Source: JAMXLO01 sp041487355 (GTDB lineage Bacteria > Pseudomonadota > Alphaproteobacteria > Acetobacterales > Acetobacteraceae). From it: a stretch of DNA of 60,920 bases. A program made the translations under genes and the position numbers. Below, piece after piece: positions 32,389 to 40,528 of this stretch. The number at the start of each line of letters is the position of its first letter. The first letter of the stretch is position 1. The DNA is taken from the NCBI GenBank assembly GCA_041487355.1, contig JBGPND010000006.1, forward strand, positions 1-60,920, in the 5' to 3' direction. The notes under the pieces were generated by a model, which was not told the origin of the DNA, searched no databases, and saw nothing but the letters and a program-made list of their open reading frames with translations.

Positions 32389-33329
32389 TCCGGATCTTTC
32401 ATGACTGGCGGGGGCTTGCCGCCGATGCGAGGGGCGCCACCGTCGCCCTGGGCAATTTCGACGGCGTGCACCGGGGTCACGCGCAGGTGATCCGGGCAGC
32501 GCACGCCGCGCGCCCCAAGGTGCCGCTTGCCGTGCTGACCTTCGAGCCGCATCCGCGCGAGCATTTCCGCCCGGACGATCCGCCGTTCCGCCTAACGCTG
32601 TCGGCCGAACGGGCGGCGGCGCTCGCGGCACTCGGCGTCACCCTTCTGTATGAGCTGCCGTTCAACCACGCGTTCAGCCTGATGCCGGCGGAAGCCTTCG
32701 TGACCGAGGTGCTGCATGGCGGCCTGGGCGCGCGGCATCTGGTCTGCGGCCCCGACTTCGCCTTCGGCCATCGCCGTGGTGGCGACACAACTTTCCTCGC
32801 CAACCGGGCGGAGGAGTTGGGCATGGGGCTCACTCTGGTGCCGTTGCTCGCCGACGCGGCGGGTCCGATCTCCGCCACCCGCATCAGGCGCGCGCTGCAG
32901 GACGGCTATCCCGAGCGGGCGACCGCCGACCTCGGTCGGCCCTGGACCATCCGCGGCGAGGTGGCGCATGGCGATGCGCGCGGGCGGACGATCGGCTTCC
33001 CGACCGCCAACATCGCGTTGGGCCGGCATCTGGAGCCGGCCCGCGGCGTCTATGCGGTGACGGTGCGCCTGCCGGACGGCAGTTGGCGCCGCGGGGTGGC
33101 CAATATCGGCCGCCGTCCGACGGTGTATGAGGGGCCGGAGAGCCGGCTCGAGGTCAACATCTTCGACTTCGACGCCGACATCTACGGGGCGGAGCTGGCG
33201 GTGGCGCTGCACGCCTATATCCGGCCGGAACAAAAGTTCCCCGGCCTCGACGCACTGAAGGCGCAGATTGCCGCGGATGCTGGGGAGGCCCGCCAAATCC
33301 TTGACCGGGTGGCTGCCGGCTCCCCATAG
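32385..33329 (+). CDS. ribF: Bifunctional riboflavin kinase/FAD synthetase
   Basis: A 314-residue enzyme that makes FMN from riboflavin and then FAD. The N-terminal nucleotidyltransferase domain has GNFDGVHRGH (residues 23-32) and ISATRIRRAL. The C-terminal kinase domain has GDARGRTIGFPTANIAL and GVANIGRRPTV. The length matches the family. The start is GTG at 32385 within the maoC stop (GTGA). It leads into ileS 117 bp later on the same strand, a usual order (ribF-ileS-lspA) in proteobacteria. Confidence 0.96.
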   Translation: MIRIFHDWRGLAADARGATVALGNFDGVHRGHAQVIRAAHAARPKVPLAVLTFEPHPREHFRPDDPPFRLTLSAERAAALAALGVTLLYELPFNHAFSLMPAEAFVTEVLHGGLGARHLVCGPDFAFGHRRGGDTTFLANRAEELGMGLTLVPLLADAAGPISATRIRRALQDGYPERATADLGRPWTIRGEVAHGDARGRTIGFPTANIALGRHLEPARGVYAVTVRLPDGSWRRGVANIGRRPTVYEGPESRLEVNIFDFDADIYGAELAVALHAYIRPEQKFPGLDALKAQIAADAGEARQILDRVAAGSP

Positions 33330-33446
33330 TCCGGCGCATGACCGCAGTGTGCAGGCAGGCACGAATTATCCGCCCGGTGCGATAGCGCCGGGGTTCTGCC
33401 GACCTGTCCTGACACTCCAACGCGGCTGAGGCCGCCCGGATCATTC

Positions 33447-36251
33447 ATGAACGACGCCCCATCCGAACCGCAACGCGACTATCGCGATACGGTGTTCCTG
33501 CCGCAGACCAGTTTCCCCATGCGCGGCGATCTGCCGAAGAAGGAGCCGCAGATCCTTGCGCGCTGGGAGGCGACGGATCTGTGGTCGAAGCTGCGCGCGG
33601 CCTCGCGCGGCCGGCCGAAGTTCATCCTGCACGACGGGCCGCCCTATGCGAACGGCAACATCCATATCGGCACGGCACTGAACAAGGTCCACAAGGACGT
33701 CATCAACCGCACGCGCCAGATGGCGGGATACGACGCCGATTACATCCCGGGCTGGGACTGCCATGGGCTGCCGATCGAGTGGAAGATCGAGGAACAGTAC
33801 CGCGAGGCGAAGAAGGACAAGGACGCGGTGCCGGTGCTGGATTTCCGCGCCGAATGCCGCGCCTATGCGCAGCACTGGATGGAGGTGCAGGCGGCCGAGT
33901 TCCGCCGCCTCGGCGTGGAGGGGGCCTGGCGCGAGCGCTATGCGACGATGGACCATCCGTCGGAAGCGGCGATCGCGGCGGAAATCTGCAAGTTTCTGCT
34001 TAACGGGGCGCTGTATCGCGGGCTGCGTCCGGTGATGTGGTCGCCGGTGGAGAAGACCGCGCTCGCCGAGGCGGAGATCGAGTACCACGACCACACATCG
34101 ACAACGATCTGGGTCCGCTTTCCGGTGTTGTCCGCGCCGGCGAAGGATCTGGTCGGTGCGTCGGTGGTGATCTGGACCACCACGCCCTGGACGATGCCCG
34201 GAAACCGCGCCATCGCCGCAGGTGCGGACTTCGATTATGCAGTGGTGCATGTCGATGGCGTCGAGACGAATTCGCTGGCCCGTGTCGGCGAGAAGCTGCT
34301 GGTGGCGCTCGATCTGCTGCCGCAGTTCTGCAAGGACGTTGGTATCGCGACGCACCACGTCGATCGTGTGCTGAAGGGCGGCGATCTCGCCGGCACCGTG
34401 ACTGCCCATCCGCTGCGTGGCCGCGGTTACGATTACGACGTGCCGGTGCTGCTCGGCGATCACGTCACCACCGAGGCCGGCACCGGCTTCGTGCACATCG
34501 CCCCCGGTCACGGCGAGGAGGACTTCGACCTCGGCCGCAAGCAGAATCTGGAAATCCCGGATACGGTGGGCGGCGACGGCACGTTCAATCCTTGGGTGCC
34601 GCTGTTCGCCGGCGTGCATGTCTACAAGGCCGCCGATCCGGTCTGCGCCGCATTGCTTGATGCAGGAGGGTTGCTGGCACGCGGCAAACTCGTGCATTCG
34701 TATCCGCATTCCTGGCGCTCCAAGGCGCCGCTGATCTTTCGCGCGACGCCGCAATGGTTCATCCGGCTCGACGGACCGGAGCGCATCCGCGAGAAGGCGC
34801 TGGAGGCGATCGCGAAGACGCGTTTCGTGCCGGAGCAGGGGCGCAACCGTCTCGGCTCCATGGTCGCCAACCGGCCCGATTGGTGCATCAGCCGCCAGCG
34901 CGCCTGGGGTGTGCCGATCACGGTGTTCGTCGACAAGCGTACCGGCGAGCCGCTGCGCGATCCTGCGGTCGTTGCGCGCATCGTCGAGGCGTTCAAGGTG
35001 GAGGGCGCCGATAGCTGGTACTCGTCGCCGCCTTCGCGCTTCCTCGGCAATGACCGGAATCCAGACGACTATGAGCAGGTCATGGACATCGTCGATGTCT
35101 GGTTCGAATCAGGCTCGACCCATGCGTTCGTGCTGGAGGATCGCGGTCTGCCCTGGCCAGCCGATCTCTATCTGGAGGGCTCCGATCAGCATCGCGGCTG
35201 GTTCCAGTCGTCATTGCTGGAAGCAGTCGGGACGCGCGGCAAGGCGCCGTTCAAGGCGGTGCTGACCGACGGCTTCGTGATGGACGAGCAGGGACGCAAG
35301 ATGTCGAAGTCCCTCGGCAACACCACGGCACCGCAGGAAGTCAACGACAAGTTCGGCGCCGACATCCTGCGCCTCTGGGTGATGATGTCGGACACCAGCG
35401 AGGATCTGCGCATCGGGCCGGAGATCCTGAAGCAGCAGGCCGAGCTTTACCGCAGACTGCGCAACACGCTGCGCTGGCTGCTCGGCAGTCTTTCTGGTTT
35501 CACCGAGGCCGAGCGCGTGTCGTACGACGACATGCCCAAGCTGGAGAAATGGGTGCTGCACCGGCTGACCGAGCTGGACGCGCGCATCCGCGCCGCGGTG
35601 CAGAGCTACGACTGGACCGGCGTGTATCCCGAGGTGCACAATTTCTGCGCGACCGACCTCTCGGCGTTCTATTTCGACGTGCGGAAGGACGCGATCTATT
35701 GCGACCGTCCTGACAGCCTGCGCCGCCGCGCAGCTCGCACCGTGCTCGATCACTTGCACCGCTGCCTGACCACGTGGCTTGCGCCGGTCCTGTGCTTCAC
35801 CGCCGAGGAGGCCTGGTGCGCGCGGTTCGGCGAAAACGGCAGCGTGCACCTGCAGCTCTTCCCGGAGATTCCTCAAGCTTGGCAAGACAAGCGTTTGGCG
35901 TCACGCTGGCAACAAATCCGAGTGGATCGTGGCGTGATTACCTTCCAGGCTGACAGGGCGCGCAAGGAGCGTGGCTTTGGTTCGTCGTTGGAGATGAAGG
36001 TTCGCCTCAGCCTGGCCAGTGATGACCGGCTCCTCACCGAAGATGAATGGGCCGAAGTGGCTATCGTCTCGGCTGTCGAGTTCCAGGAGCCAGATGGTGA
36101 ATATACCGAGGCGACCATAGAGCGGGCGCCCGGCAAGAAATGTGCCCGCTGCTGGCGCGTGTTGCCTGAGATCGGCCTGCAACCCAACCATCCGGCGCTC
36201 TGCGCACGGTGCGCGGACGCGGTCGAGTCGGGGCTCGTTTGTCGGACGTGA
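33447..36251 (+). CDS. ileS: Isoleucyl-tRNA synthetase
   Basis: A 934-residue class I aminoacyl-tRNA synthetase charging tRNA-Ile, with editing of valine. The HIGH-type motif PPYANGNIHIGTALNKV starts near residue 65, the editing domain (VIWTTTPWTMPGNRAI) follows, and KMSKS is in DEQGRKMSKSLGN near residue 620. The C-terminal zinc finger KCARCWRVLP...CARCADAV is complete, marking the bacterial-type enzyme. The region from about 35880 to 36120 has lower GC and more AT-ending codons than the rest of the gene, although the frame is intact. Confidence 0.97.
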   Translation: MNDAPSEPQRDYRDTVFLPQTSFPMRGDLPKKEPQILARWEATDLWSKLRAASRGRPKFILHDGPPYANGNIHIGTALNKVHKDVINRTRQMAGYDADYIPGWDCHGLPIEWKIEEQYREAKKDKDAVPVLDFRAECRAYAQHWMEVQAAEFRRLGVEGAWRERYATMDHPSEAAIAAEICKFLLNGALYRGLRPVMWSPVEKTALAEAEIEYHDHTSTTIWVRFPVLSAPAKDLVGASVVIWTTTPWTMPGNRAIAAGADFDYAVVHVDGVETNSLARVGEKLLVALDLLPQFCKDVGIATHHVDRVLKGGDLAGTVTAHPLRGRGYDYDVPVLLGDHVTTEAGTGFVHIAPGHGEEDFDLGRKQNLEIPDTVGGDGTFNPWVPLFAGVHVYKAADPVCAALLDAGGLLARGKLVHSYPHSWRSKAPLIFRATPQWFIRLDGPERIREKALEAIAKTRFVPEQGRNRLGSMVANRPDWCISRQRAWGVPITVFVDKRTGEPLRDPAVVARIVEAFKVEGADSWYSSPPSRFLGNDRNPDDYEQVMDIVDVWFESGSTHAFVLEDRGLPWPADLYLEGSDQHRGWFQSSLLEAVGTRGKAPFKAVLTDGFVMDEQGRKMSKSLGNTTAPQEVNDKFGADILRLWVMMSDTSEDLRIGPEILKQQAELYRRLRNTLRWLLGSLSGFTEAERVSYDDMPKLEKWVLHRLTELDARIRAAVQSYDWTGVYPEVHNFCATDLSAFYFDVRKDAIYCDRPDSLRRRAARTVLDHLHRCLTTWLAPVLCFTAEEAWCARFGENGSVHLQLFPEIPQAWQDKRLASRWQQIRVDRGVITFQADRARKERGFGSSLEMKVRLSLASDDRLLTEDEWAEVAIVSAVEFQEPDGEYTEATIERAPGKKCARCWRVLPEIGLQPNHPALCARCADAVESGLVCRT

Positions 36252-36270
36252 TGGCGACCGGTCGTACCTG

Positions 36271-36349
36271 CCCGTCATGGCCGGACTTGACCCGGCCATC
36301 TGCGCACCGCCAGTGGGCAGACGGCCGGGTCAAGCCCGGCCATGACGGG
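36271..36349. repeat. REP-like palindrome pair between ileS and lspA
   Basis: The outer arms CCCGTCATGGCCGG (36271) and its complement ending at 36349 enclose two GGCCGGG/CCCGGCC palindromes separated by about 25 bp, matching the pair at 24062-24129. The right end provides ACGGGA eight bases before the lspA GTG and may serve as its ribosome site. Confidence 0.88.
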
Positions 36350-36357
36350 AAACTGGC

Positions 36358-36870
36358 GTGACCCGCAATCGCCTGACCGCGCTCGGCCTCCTTGCGGCCC
36401 TTGCCGTCCTGGCGGCCGACCAGGCCAGCAAGTGGTGGATCCTCGAGGTGATCCGCCTGCCGGAGGTCGGGCAGATCGTGCTGTTGCCGGTGCTGAACCT
36501 GACTTTCGTGCGCAACCGTGGCGTGACATTCGGCTTGTTCAATGGTCTCGGCGACTGGAGTTCCCTGGCACTCGCCGGTGTGGCGCTTGCGGTTGTCGCC
36601 GCCCTCGGCGTCTGGCTGCGCCGCGCCGAATCACCCTTGGTGGCGACCGCGCTCGGCGCCATCGCCGGCGGCGCGGTGTCCAATGTGATCGACCGGCTGC
36701 GCTTCGGCGCGGTGGTCGACTTCATCCACGCCCATGTCGGCGGCTGGTCCTGGTACGTGTTCAACCTCGCGGATGCAGCCATCGTGTGCGGCGTGGCGGC
36801 ACTCGTGCTGGAGAGCCTCCTGCCGCGCACGCGAAAGACACGCTCGCCGGAGGACGCTTCGGCCGGATGA
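36358..36870 (+). CDS. lspA: Lipoprotein signal peptidase II
   Basis: A 170-residue inner-membrane aspartyl protease that removes signal peptides from prolipoproteins. It has four membrane helices. The conserved blocks are LTFVRNRGVTFGLF, SNVIDRLRFGAVVDFIHAHV with catalytic Asp112, and FNLADAAI with catalytic Asp139 (the family usually has FNxADS). The start is GTG at 36358, supplied with an SD-like ACGGGA from the preceding repeat. It is followed by a DUF3035 lipoprotein gene, a probable substrate. Confidence 0.95.
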   Translation: MTRNRLTALGLLAALAVLAADQASKWWILEVIRLPEVGQIVLLPVLNLTFVRNRGVTFGLFNGLGDWSSLALAGVALAVVAALGVWLRRAESPLVATALGAIAGGAVSNVIDRLRFGAVVDFIHAHVGGWSWYVFNLADAAIVCGVAALVLESLLPRTRKTRSPEDASAG

Positions 36871-36911
36871 CGTTCTTGCGACATGCCCCCTTCAACGGTT
36901 AAGAAAGTCGC

Positions 36912-37475
36912 GTGATGCTGGCATTAATCAGATGTTGCGGGACGGTTGGTCTGTTCGCCGTTTGCGCAATTGCGCTCGGCGGCTGCGGCGATGACCTCAC
37001 TCGCACCTTCGGCTTCGTGCGCGATGCGCCGGACGAGTTCACCGTCACGACGCGGGCTCCGCTGGCCATGCCGCCGACGTTCGCGTTGCAGCCGCCCCGC
37101 CCGGGCGTATCTCGGCCGCAGGAGCAGTCCGAGCGGGCGAAGGCCGAGCAGGCGCTGGTGCCGCAGATGGCTCTGGGCTCAGCCCCGGCGGAACCGAGCC
37201 CGGGTCAGCAGGCGCTGGTCCAGGCCGCAGGCCCACCGGTATCGCCCGACATACGGACTGCGGTCGACCAGGATGCCAGGCTGGCCAGACCCTCCGAAGG
37301 TTTCGTCGACAAGCTGATGTTCTGGCGCAAGCCCACCCCGCCGGGAGTAGTGGTCGATCCGCAGAAGGAGGCGCAGCGCCTGCGCGAGAACGCCGCGCTC
37401 GGCCAGAGCCAGGAATCCGGCGACACACCGATCATCCAGCCCGGGAAGCGGGGGTGGCTGGAAGGGATCTTCTAG
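36912..37475 (+). CDS. DUF3035 lipoprotein (BamF-like)
   Basis: A 187-residue lipoprotein with signal and lipobox LGGC (Cys25). After it comes the conserved motif FGFVRDAPDEFTVTTRAPLA, then MPPTFALQPPRPG, typical of the DUF3035 family found after lspA in alphaproteobacteria. Some members are named BamF, a candidate accessory part of the outer-membrane beta-barrel assembly machine; that name is used from memory and cautiously. The tail is low-complexity, Pro/Gln-rich, and ends in GWLEGIF. Confidence 0.88.
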   Translation: MMLALIRCCGTVGLFAVCAIALGGCGDDLTRTFGFVRDAPDEFTVTTRAPLAMPPTFALQPPRPGVSRPQEQSERAKAEQALVPQMALGSAPAEPSPGQQALVQAAGPPVSPDIRTAVDQDARLARPSEGFVDKLMFWRKPTPPGVVVDPQKEAQRLRENAALGQSQESGDTPIIQPGKRGWLEGIF

Positions 37476-38674
37476 GGACCGAAACGGTTTTGGACCCCCC
37501 GCATTTCATCCAGGTCGGCGATGTGCCGGCGTTCACCGGCGCGGGCAGCACCGACCTGATCTGCCCGTGCGGGCAGTCGACCCTGGTCAAGTTCTATCTG
37601 CCCGCGAATTTCCTGGCGATCCGCATCAAGTGTTTCCGCTGCGGCGCGGTCACCAGCACGCCCGGGCTGCCTGAAGGCGAGATCCTGCCGCGCACAGCCG
37701 TCGGCATCGAACCACAACAGGCGCCGGCGGTCACGTCTTCCAGTGTCGGGCGCGGTGCGGTGCTCGCCTGCCAGGACGAAATTGCGCGCTGCTATGCGCT
37801 GACCCGGCCGCGTGACGCGCCCGCCGAACCGATGCTGCTGTCGCACTCGGTGCTGGAGTCGACCGCAAGGGAATACGACAGGCTGACCGGTGGCCGCCTG
37901 GCCGAGCATGCGGAGGCCTCGCCCCCTGCGATGGGATCGGAGCAGGGTGGCTATCCCTTCGCCTGGGCCGTGCTGCGGCTGCGCGAACAGATCGGCAGAC
38001 CCGGATGGAGCTGGCTGCAGCAGAACGACGATGCGATGGCGGCGATGCATGTCGCGGCTTTGCAGCACTTCCTGCACTGCTGGGGACAGCATCCGCTGCT
38101 CGCCCGGCTCGCTTCTCCCCTGACGGAGCGGGGGCGGTTCCTGCGCACCATGACCAGCTTCGCGACGGCGAAGCTGCTGTACGATGCCGGCAATCATGTC
38201 GGGTTTTCCCCGCCGATCCCTGGCCGGACCGACGTGCAACTGCACTTCAGCACGGCTGCCGGCGAGCCGCTCTCGCTGGCGATGGTGGAGCCTGACGCGC
38301 TGCAATGGCGGGAACGCGATCGCCGGAGCCCGCAGGTCATGCGCTCCGCCGTGGTGGATGCCGTGGCCGCGGCCCAGGGGCAGGTGAACAGCCGCAATCC
38401 CGGGATCGTGGTGCTGTCCGTTTCCATCCTGCAGCCGGACTTTGACCAGGCGCTGGTGGACGCCATCCACGCGGCCTTTCGCTCGGTTGGGCGAAAGCAC
38501 CGCGGCGTGGCGGCAGTCGGCGTCGTCATGCCGAAGGTCCTGCCGGCGGGACAGCCCGATCGGGTCGGGTTCGGCTATGCCTTCTACCCGATCCGCAATC
38601 CGCATTTTGCCGGCGAGAACCCGGTCAGGCTCGGGTCGGAGCAGGACTTCAACCCGGACCGCGGCTTGGCTTGA
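37454..38674 (+). CDS. Hypothetical protein with Cys-rich N-terminal motif
   Basis: A 394-406 residue cytoplasmic protein. Near the N-terminus it has LICPCGQS and IKCFRCGAV, a likely zinc ribbon of four Cys. Mid-protein is helical (GRFLRTMTSFATAKLLYDAG). The C-terminal part (GIVVLSVSILQPDFDQALVD followed by AIHAAFRSVGRKHRGVAAV) resembles a nuclease-like or Rossmann beta-alpha segment but is not identified. Two starts are possible: GTG at 37454, overlapping the lipoprotein gene by 22 bp, or TTG at 37490 with AGGGA 11 bases upstream. I do not recognise the family; the codon bias is normal. Confidence 0.65.
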   Translation: MAGRDLLGTETVLDPPHFIQVGDVPAFTGAGSTDLICPCGQSTLVKFYLPANFLAIRIKCFRCGAVTSTPGLPEGEILPRTAVGIEPQQAPAVTSSSVGRGAVLACQDEIARCYALTRPRDAPAEPMLLSHSVLESTAREYDRLTGGRLAEHAEASPPAMGSEQGGYPFAWAVLRLREQIGRPGWSWLQQNDDAMAAMHVAALQHFLHCWGQHPLLARLASPLTERGRFLRTMTSFATAKLLYDAGNHVGFSPPIPGRTDVQLHFSTAAGEPLSLAMVEPDALQWRERDRRSPQVMRSAVVDAVAAAQGQVNSRNPGIVVLSVSILQPDFDQALVDAIHAAFRSVGRKHRGVAAVGVVMPKVLPAGQPDRVGFGYAFYPIRNPHFAGENPVRLGSEQDFNPDRGLA

Positions 38675-38727
38675 AATTGTAAGGACCCTTCCTTGCTTCC
38701 TTCCCTGCTACGGGTCACGCTCGCCGC

Positions 38728-40299
38728 ATGAAGCTCCTTCGTTCCGTACTCGCGCTGCTGCCAGCCCTGTTCTCGTTGCAACCCATCGCCGCGCAGGAAT
38801 TGCGGGTGGGGGTGCAGTCTGCCTTCGTCGTCGATCCGCACATCCTGTTCCTCGGCCCGAACATGGCCGCGGCGCGGCATCTCTACGATTCCTTCGTCGG
38901 CAAGGATGCGGACGCGCATTGGGTGCCGACGCTGGCGGAGAGCTGGAAGCAGATCGACGCGATGACCTGGGAGTTCAAACTGCGCCAGGGCGTGAAGTTC
39001 AGCGACGGCGCGCCGTTCACCGCCGAGGATGTCGTCGCCAGCGTCAAGCGCATTCCGGCGATCCCCAACAACCCCGGTCCCTACACCTCCAATCTGCGCA
39101 CCATCGTCAGCACGGTCGCGGTCGATCCGTACACGATCCGCGTCACCACCGATCGGGCGAACCCGCTGCTGCCGGGCCAGTTCACCAATGTCTTCATCCT
39201 GCCGAAAAGCGTGGTGGGCGCCGCGCCGGAGGACTTCTCATCGGGCCGTGCCGCGATCGGCACCGGGCCGTTCCACGTGGTGTCGTTCCGCTACGGCGAG
39301 AGCATGGTGCTGGAGCCCAACCCGTACTACTGGGGCGGCAAGGTGCCATGGCAGCGCGTGACGGTCCGGGTGATCGGCAACGACGCGGCGCGCGAGGCCG
39401 CCCTGCTCGCCGGCGATCTCGACCTGATCGAAAACGTGCCGCCCGAGGATGTGGCGCGGCTCACGGAAACCCAGGGCATCGCGGTGTTCGGCCGCCCGGC
39501 GGACCGTGTCGCCTTCCTGCTGCCGAATGTCGCGCCGGACACACTGCCGTTGCTGACCGACAAGCAGGGCCAGAAGCTGGACAGGAATCCGCTGCGCGAC
39601 CTGCGTGTTCGCCAGGCGATGTCGCTCGCGCTGGATCGCAAGGCGTTGGTCGAGCGTGCCTTGTCCGGCCAGGGCGCGGCGACCATGCAGCTCGTGCCGG
39701 ACAGTTTCGGCGGCTGGGATCCGGCGATCAGCGTTCCCGCGGTCGACGCCGCGGCGGCGAAGCGCAAGCTGGCGGAGGCCGGCTATCCGGATGGGTTCGC
39801 CATGACGCTGGCCTGCCCGAACGACCGCTGGGTGGATGATGCGAAGGTCTGCCAGGCGATCGCGCAGATGTTCTCGCGCGCGGGGTTCGCGATGAAGCTC
39901 GAGACGATGCCGGGCAGCGTGTTCTTTCCGCGCTCGCGCTACGGCAGGAACGAGTGGCCGGTGATCCTGTACGAGCTGTCGCTGTCGTCGCTGCGCGACG
40001 GGCAGTACATCCTGCAGGTGGTGGCGCAGTCGGTCGACGAGAAGCGCGGCATCGGCGACGGCAACCGCGGCGGCTTCTCCGATCCGGAGCTCGACCGGAT
40101 CATCGAGACGGCGGTGGTGCGCAACGATGCAGGGCGCGAGGCGGCGATCCGCCATGCTCTGGCCGAAGCTGTCGAGCGGCTCGGCATCATCCCGATGTAT
40201 GTCGAGCCAACGATCGCCGCGACGCGCGGCGGCATCGTCTACCATCCGCGCATCGACCAGCAGATGGTGGCAACCGAGGCGGTGCCGCCTGTCCGGTGA
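38728..40299 (+). CDS. ABC transporter solute-binding protein, family 5 (peptide type)
   Basis: A 523-residue periplasmic binding protein with a Sec signal (MKLLRSVLALLPALFSLQPI, cut after AQE region). Family pattern: TLAESWKQIDAMTWEFKLRQ, then GVKFSDGAPFTAEDVVASVK, and later LRDLRVRQAMSLALDRKALV. No transporter permease or ATPase genes accompany it. The next gene on the strand is a gamma-glutamyltransferase, 229 bp away, so gamma-glutamyl peptides such as glutathione are possible ligands (GsiB belongs to this family); this is inference. Confidence 0.92.
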   Translation: MKLLRSVLALLPALFSLQPIAAQELRVGVQSAFVVDPHILFLGPNMAAARHLYDSFVGKDADAHWVPTLAESWKQIDAMTWEFKLRQGVKFSDGAPFTAEDVVASVKRIPAIPNNPGPYTSNLRTIVSTVAVDPYTIRVTTDRANPLLPGQFTNVFILPKSVVGAAPEDFSSGRAAIGTGPFHVVSFRYGESMVLEPNPYYWGGKVPWQRVTVRVIGNDAAREAALLAGDLDLIENVPPEDVARLTETQGIAVFGRPADRVAFLLPNVAPDTLPLLTDKQGQKLDRNPLRDLRVRQAMSLALDRKALVERALSGQGAATMQLVPDSFGGWDPAISVPAVDAAAAKRKLAEAGYPDGFAMTLACPNDRWVDDAKVCQAIAQMFSRAGFAMKLETMPGSVFFPRSRYGRNEWPVILYELSLSSLRDGQYILQVVAQSVDEKRGIGDGNRGGFSDPELDRIIETAVVRNDAGREAAIRHALAEAVERLGIIPMYVEPTIAATRGGIVYHPRIDQQMVATEAVPPVR

Positions 40300-40312
40300 C
40301 CTTCGTCGGTCC

Positions 40313-40445
40313 GCAAGCAAGAAGATTCACCGCGGAGGCGCAGAGACACGGAGAAGGAAAGGGATGTGCGCGCCACGCGTTGCGCATTCCCTAATCGTTT
40401 CTTCTCTGCGCCTCTGCGCCTCTGCGGTGAATCTTCCTTATTTGC
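40313..40445. repeat. Long intergenic hairpin R1 (GATTCACCGC / microrepeat type)
   Basis: The left arm GCAAGCAAGAAGATTCACCG (40313) and right arm, whose complement reads GCAAATAAGGAAGATTCACC (from 40445), continue inward through microrepeats GGCGCAGAGACACGGAG and GGCGCAGAGGCGCAGAG. The centre is TGTGCGCGCCACGCGTTGCG. Arms of about 65 bp pair imperfectly. It occupies most of the gap between two plus-strand genes. Confidence 0.88.
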
Positions 40446-40528
40446 AAACAGAAGAGGGTCCGTGACCCGCCCCTGGACGCTCCGACCTCTTTGCCGCACC
40501 CTCTCGACAGCTTCGGAGGAGCCTCGCC

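Noticed and set aside
31828..32631. N-terminal extension of the secreted protein at 31060-31827 to a 523-residue product
   Set aside because: The extension is antisense to maoC and ribF; a signal peptide with GAGGAGG upstream marks the real start at 31827.
40313..40445. Hairpins as insertion sequences or transposon ends
   Set aside because: No transposase frame inside or nearby and no target-site duplications visible; small peptides read from them are by-products of the repeats.
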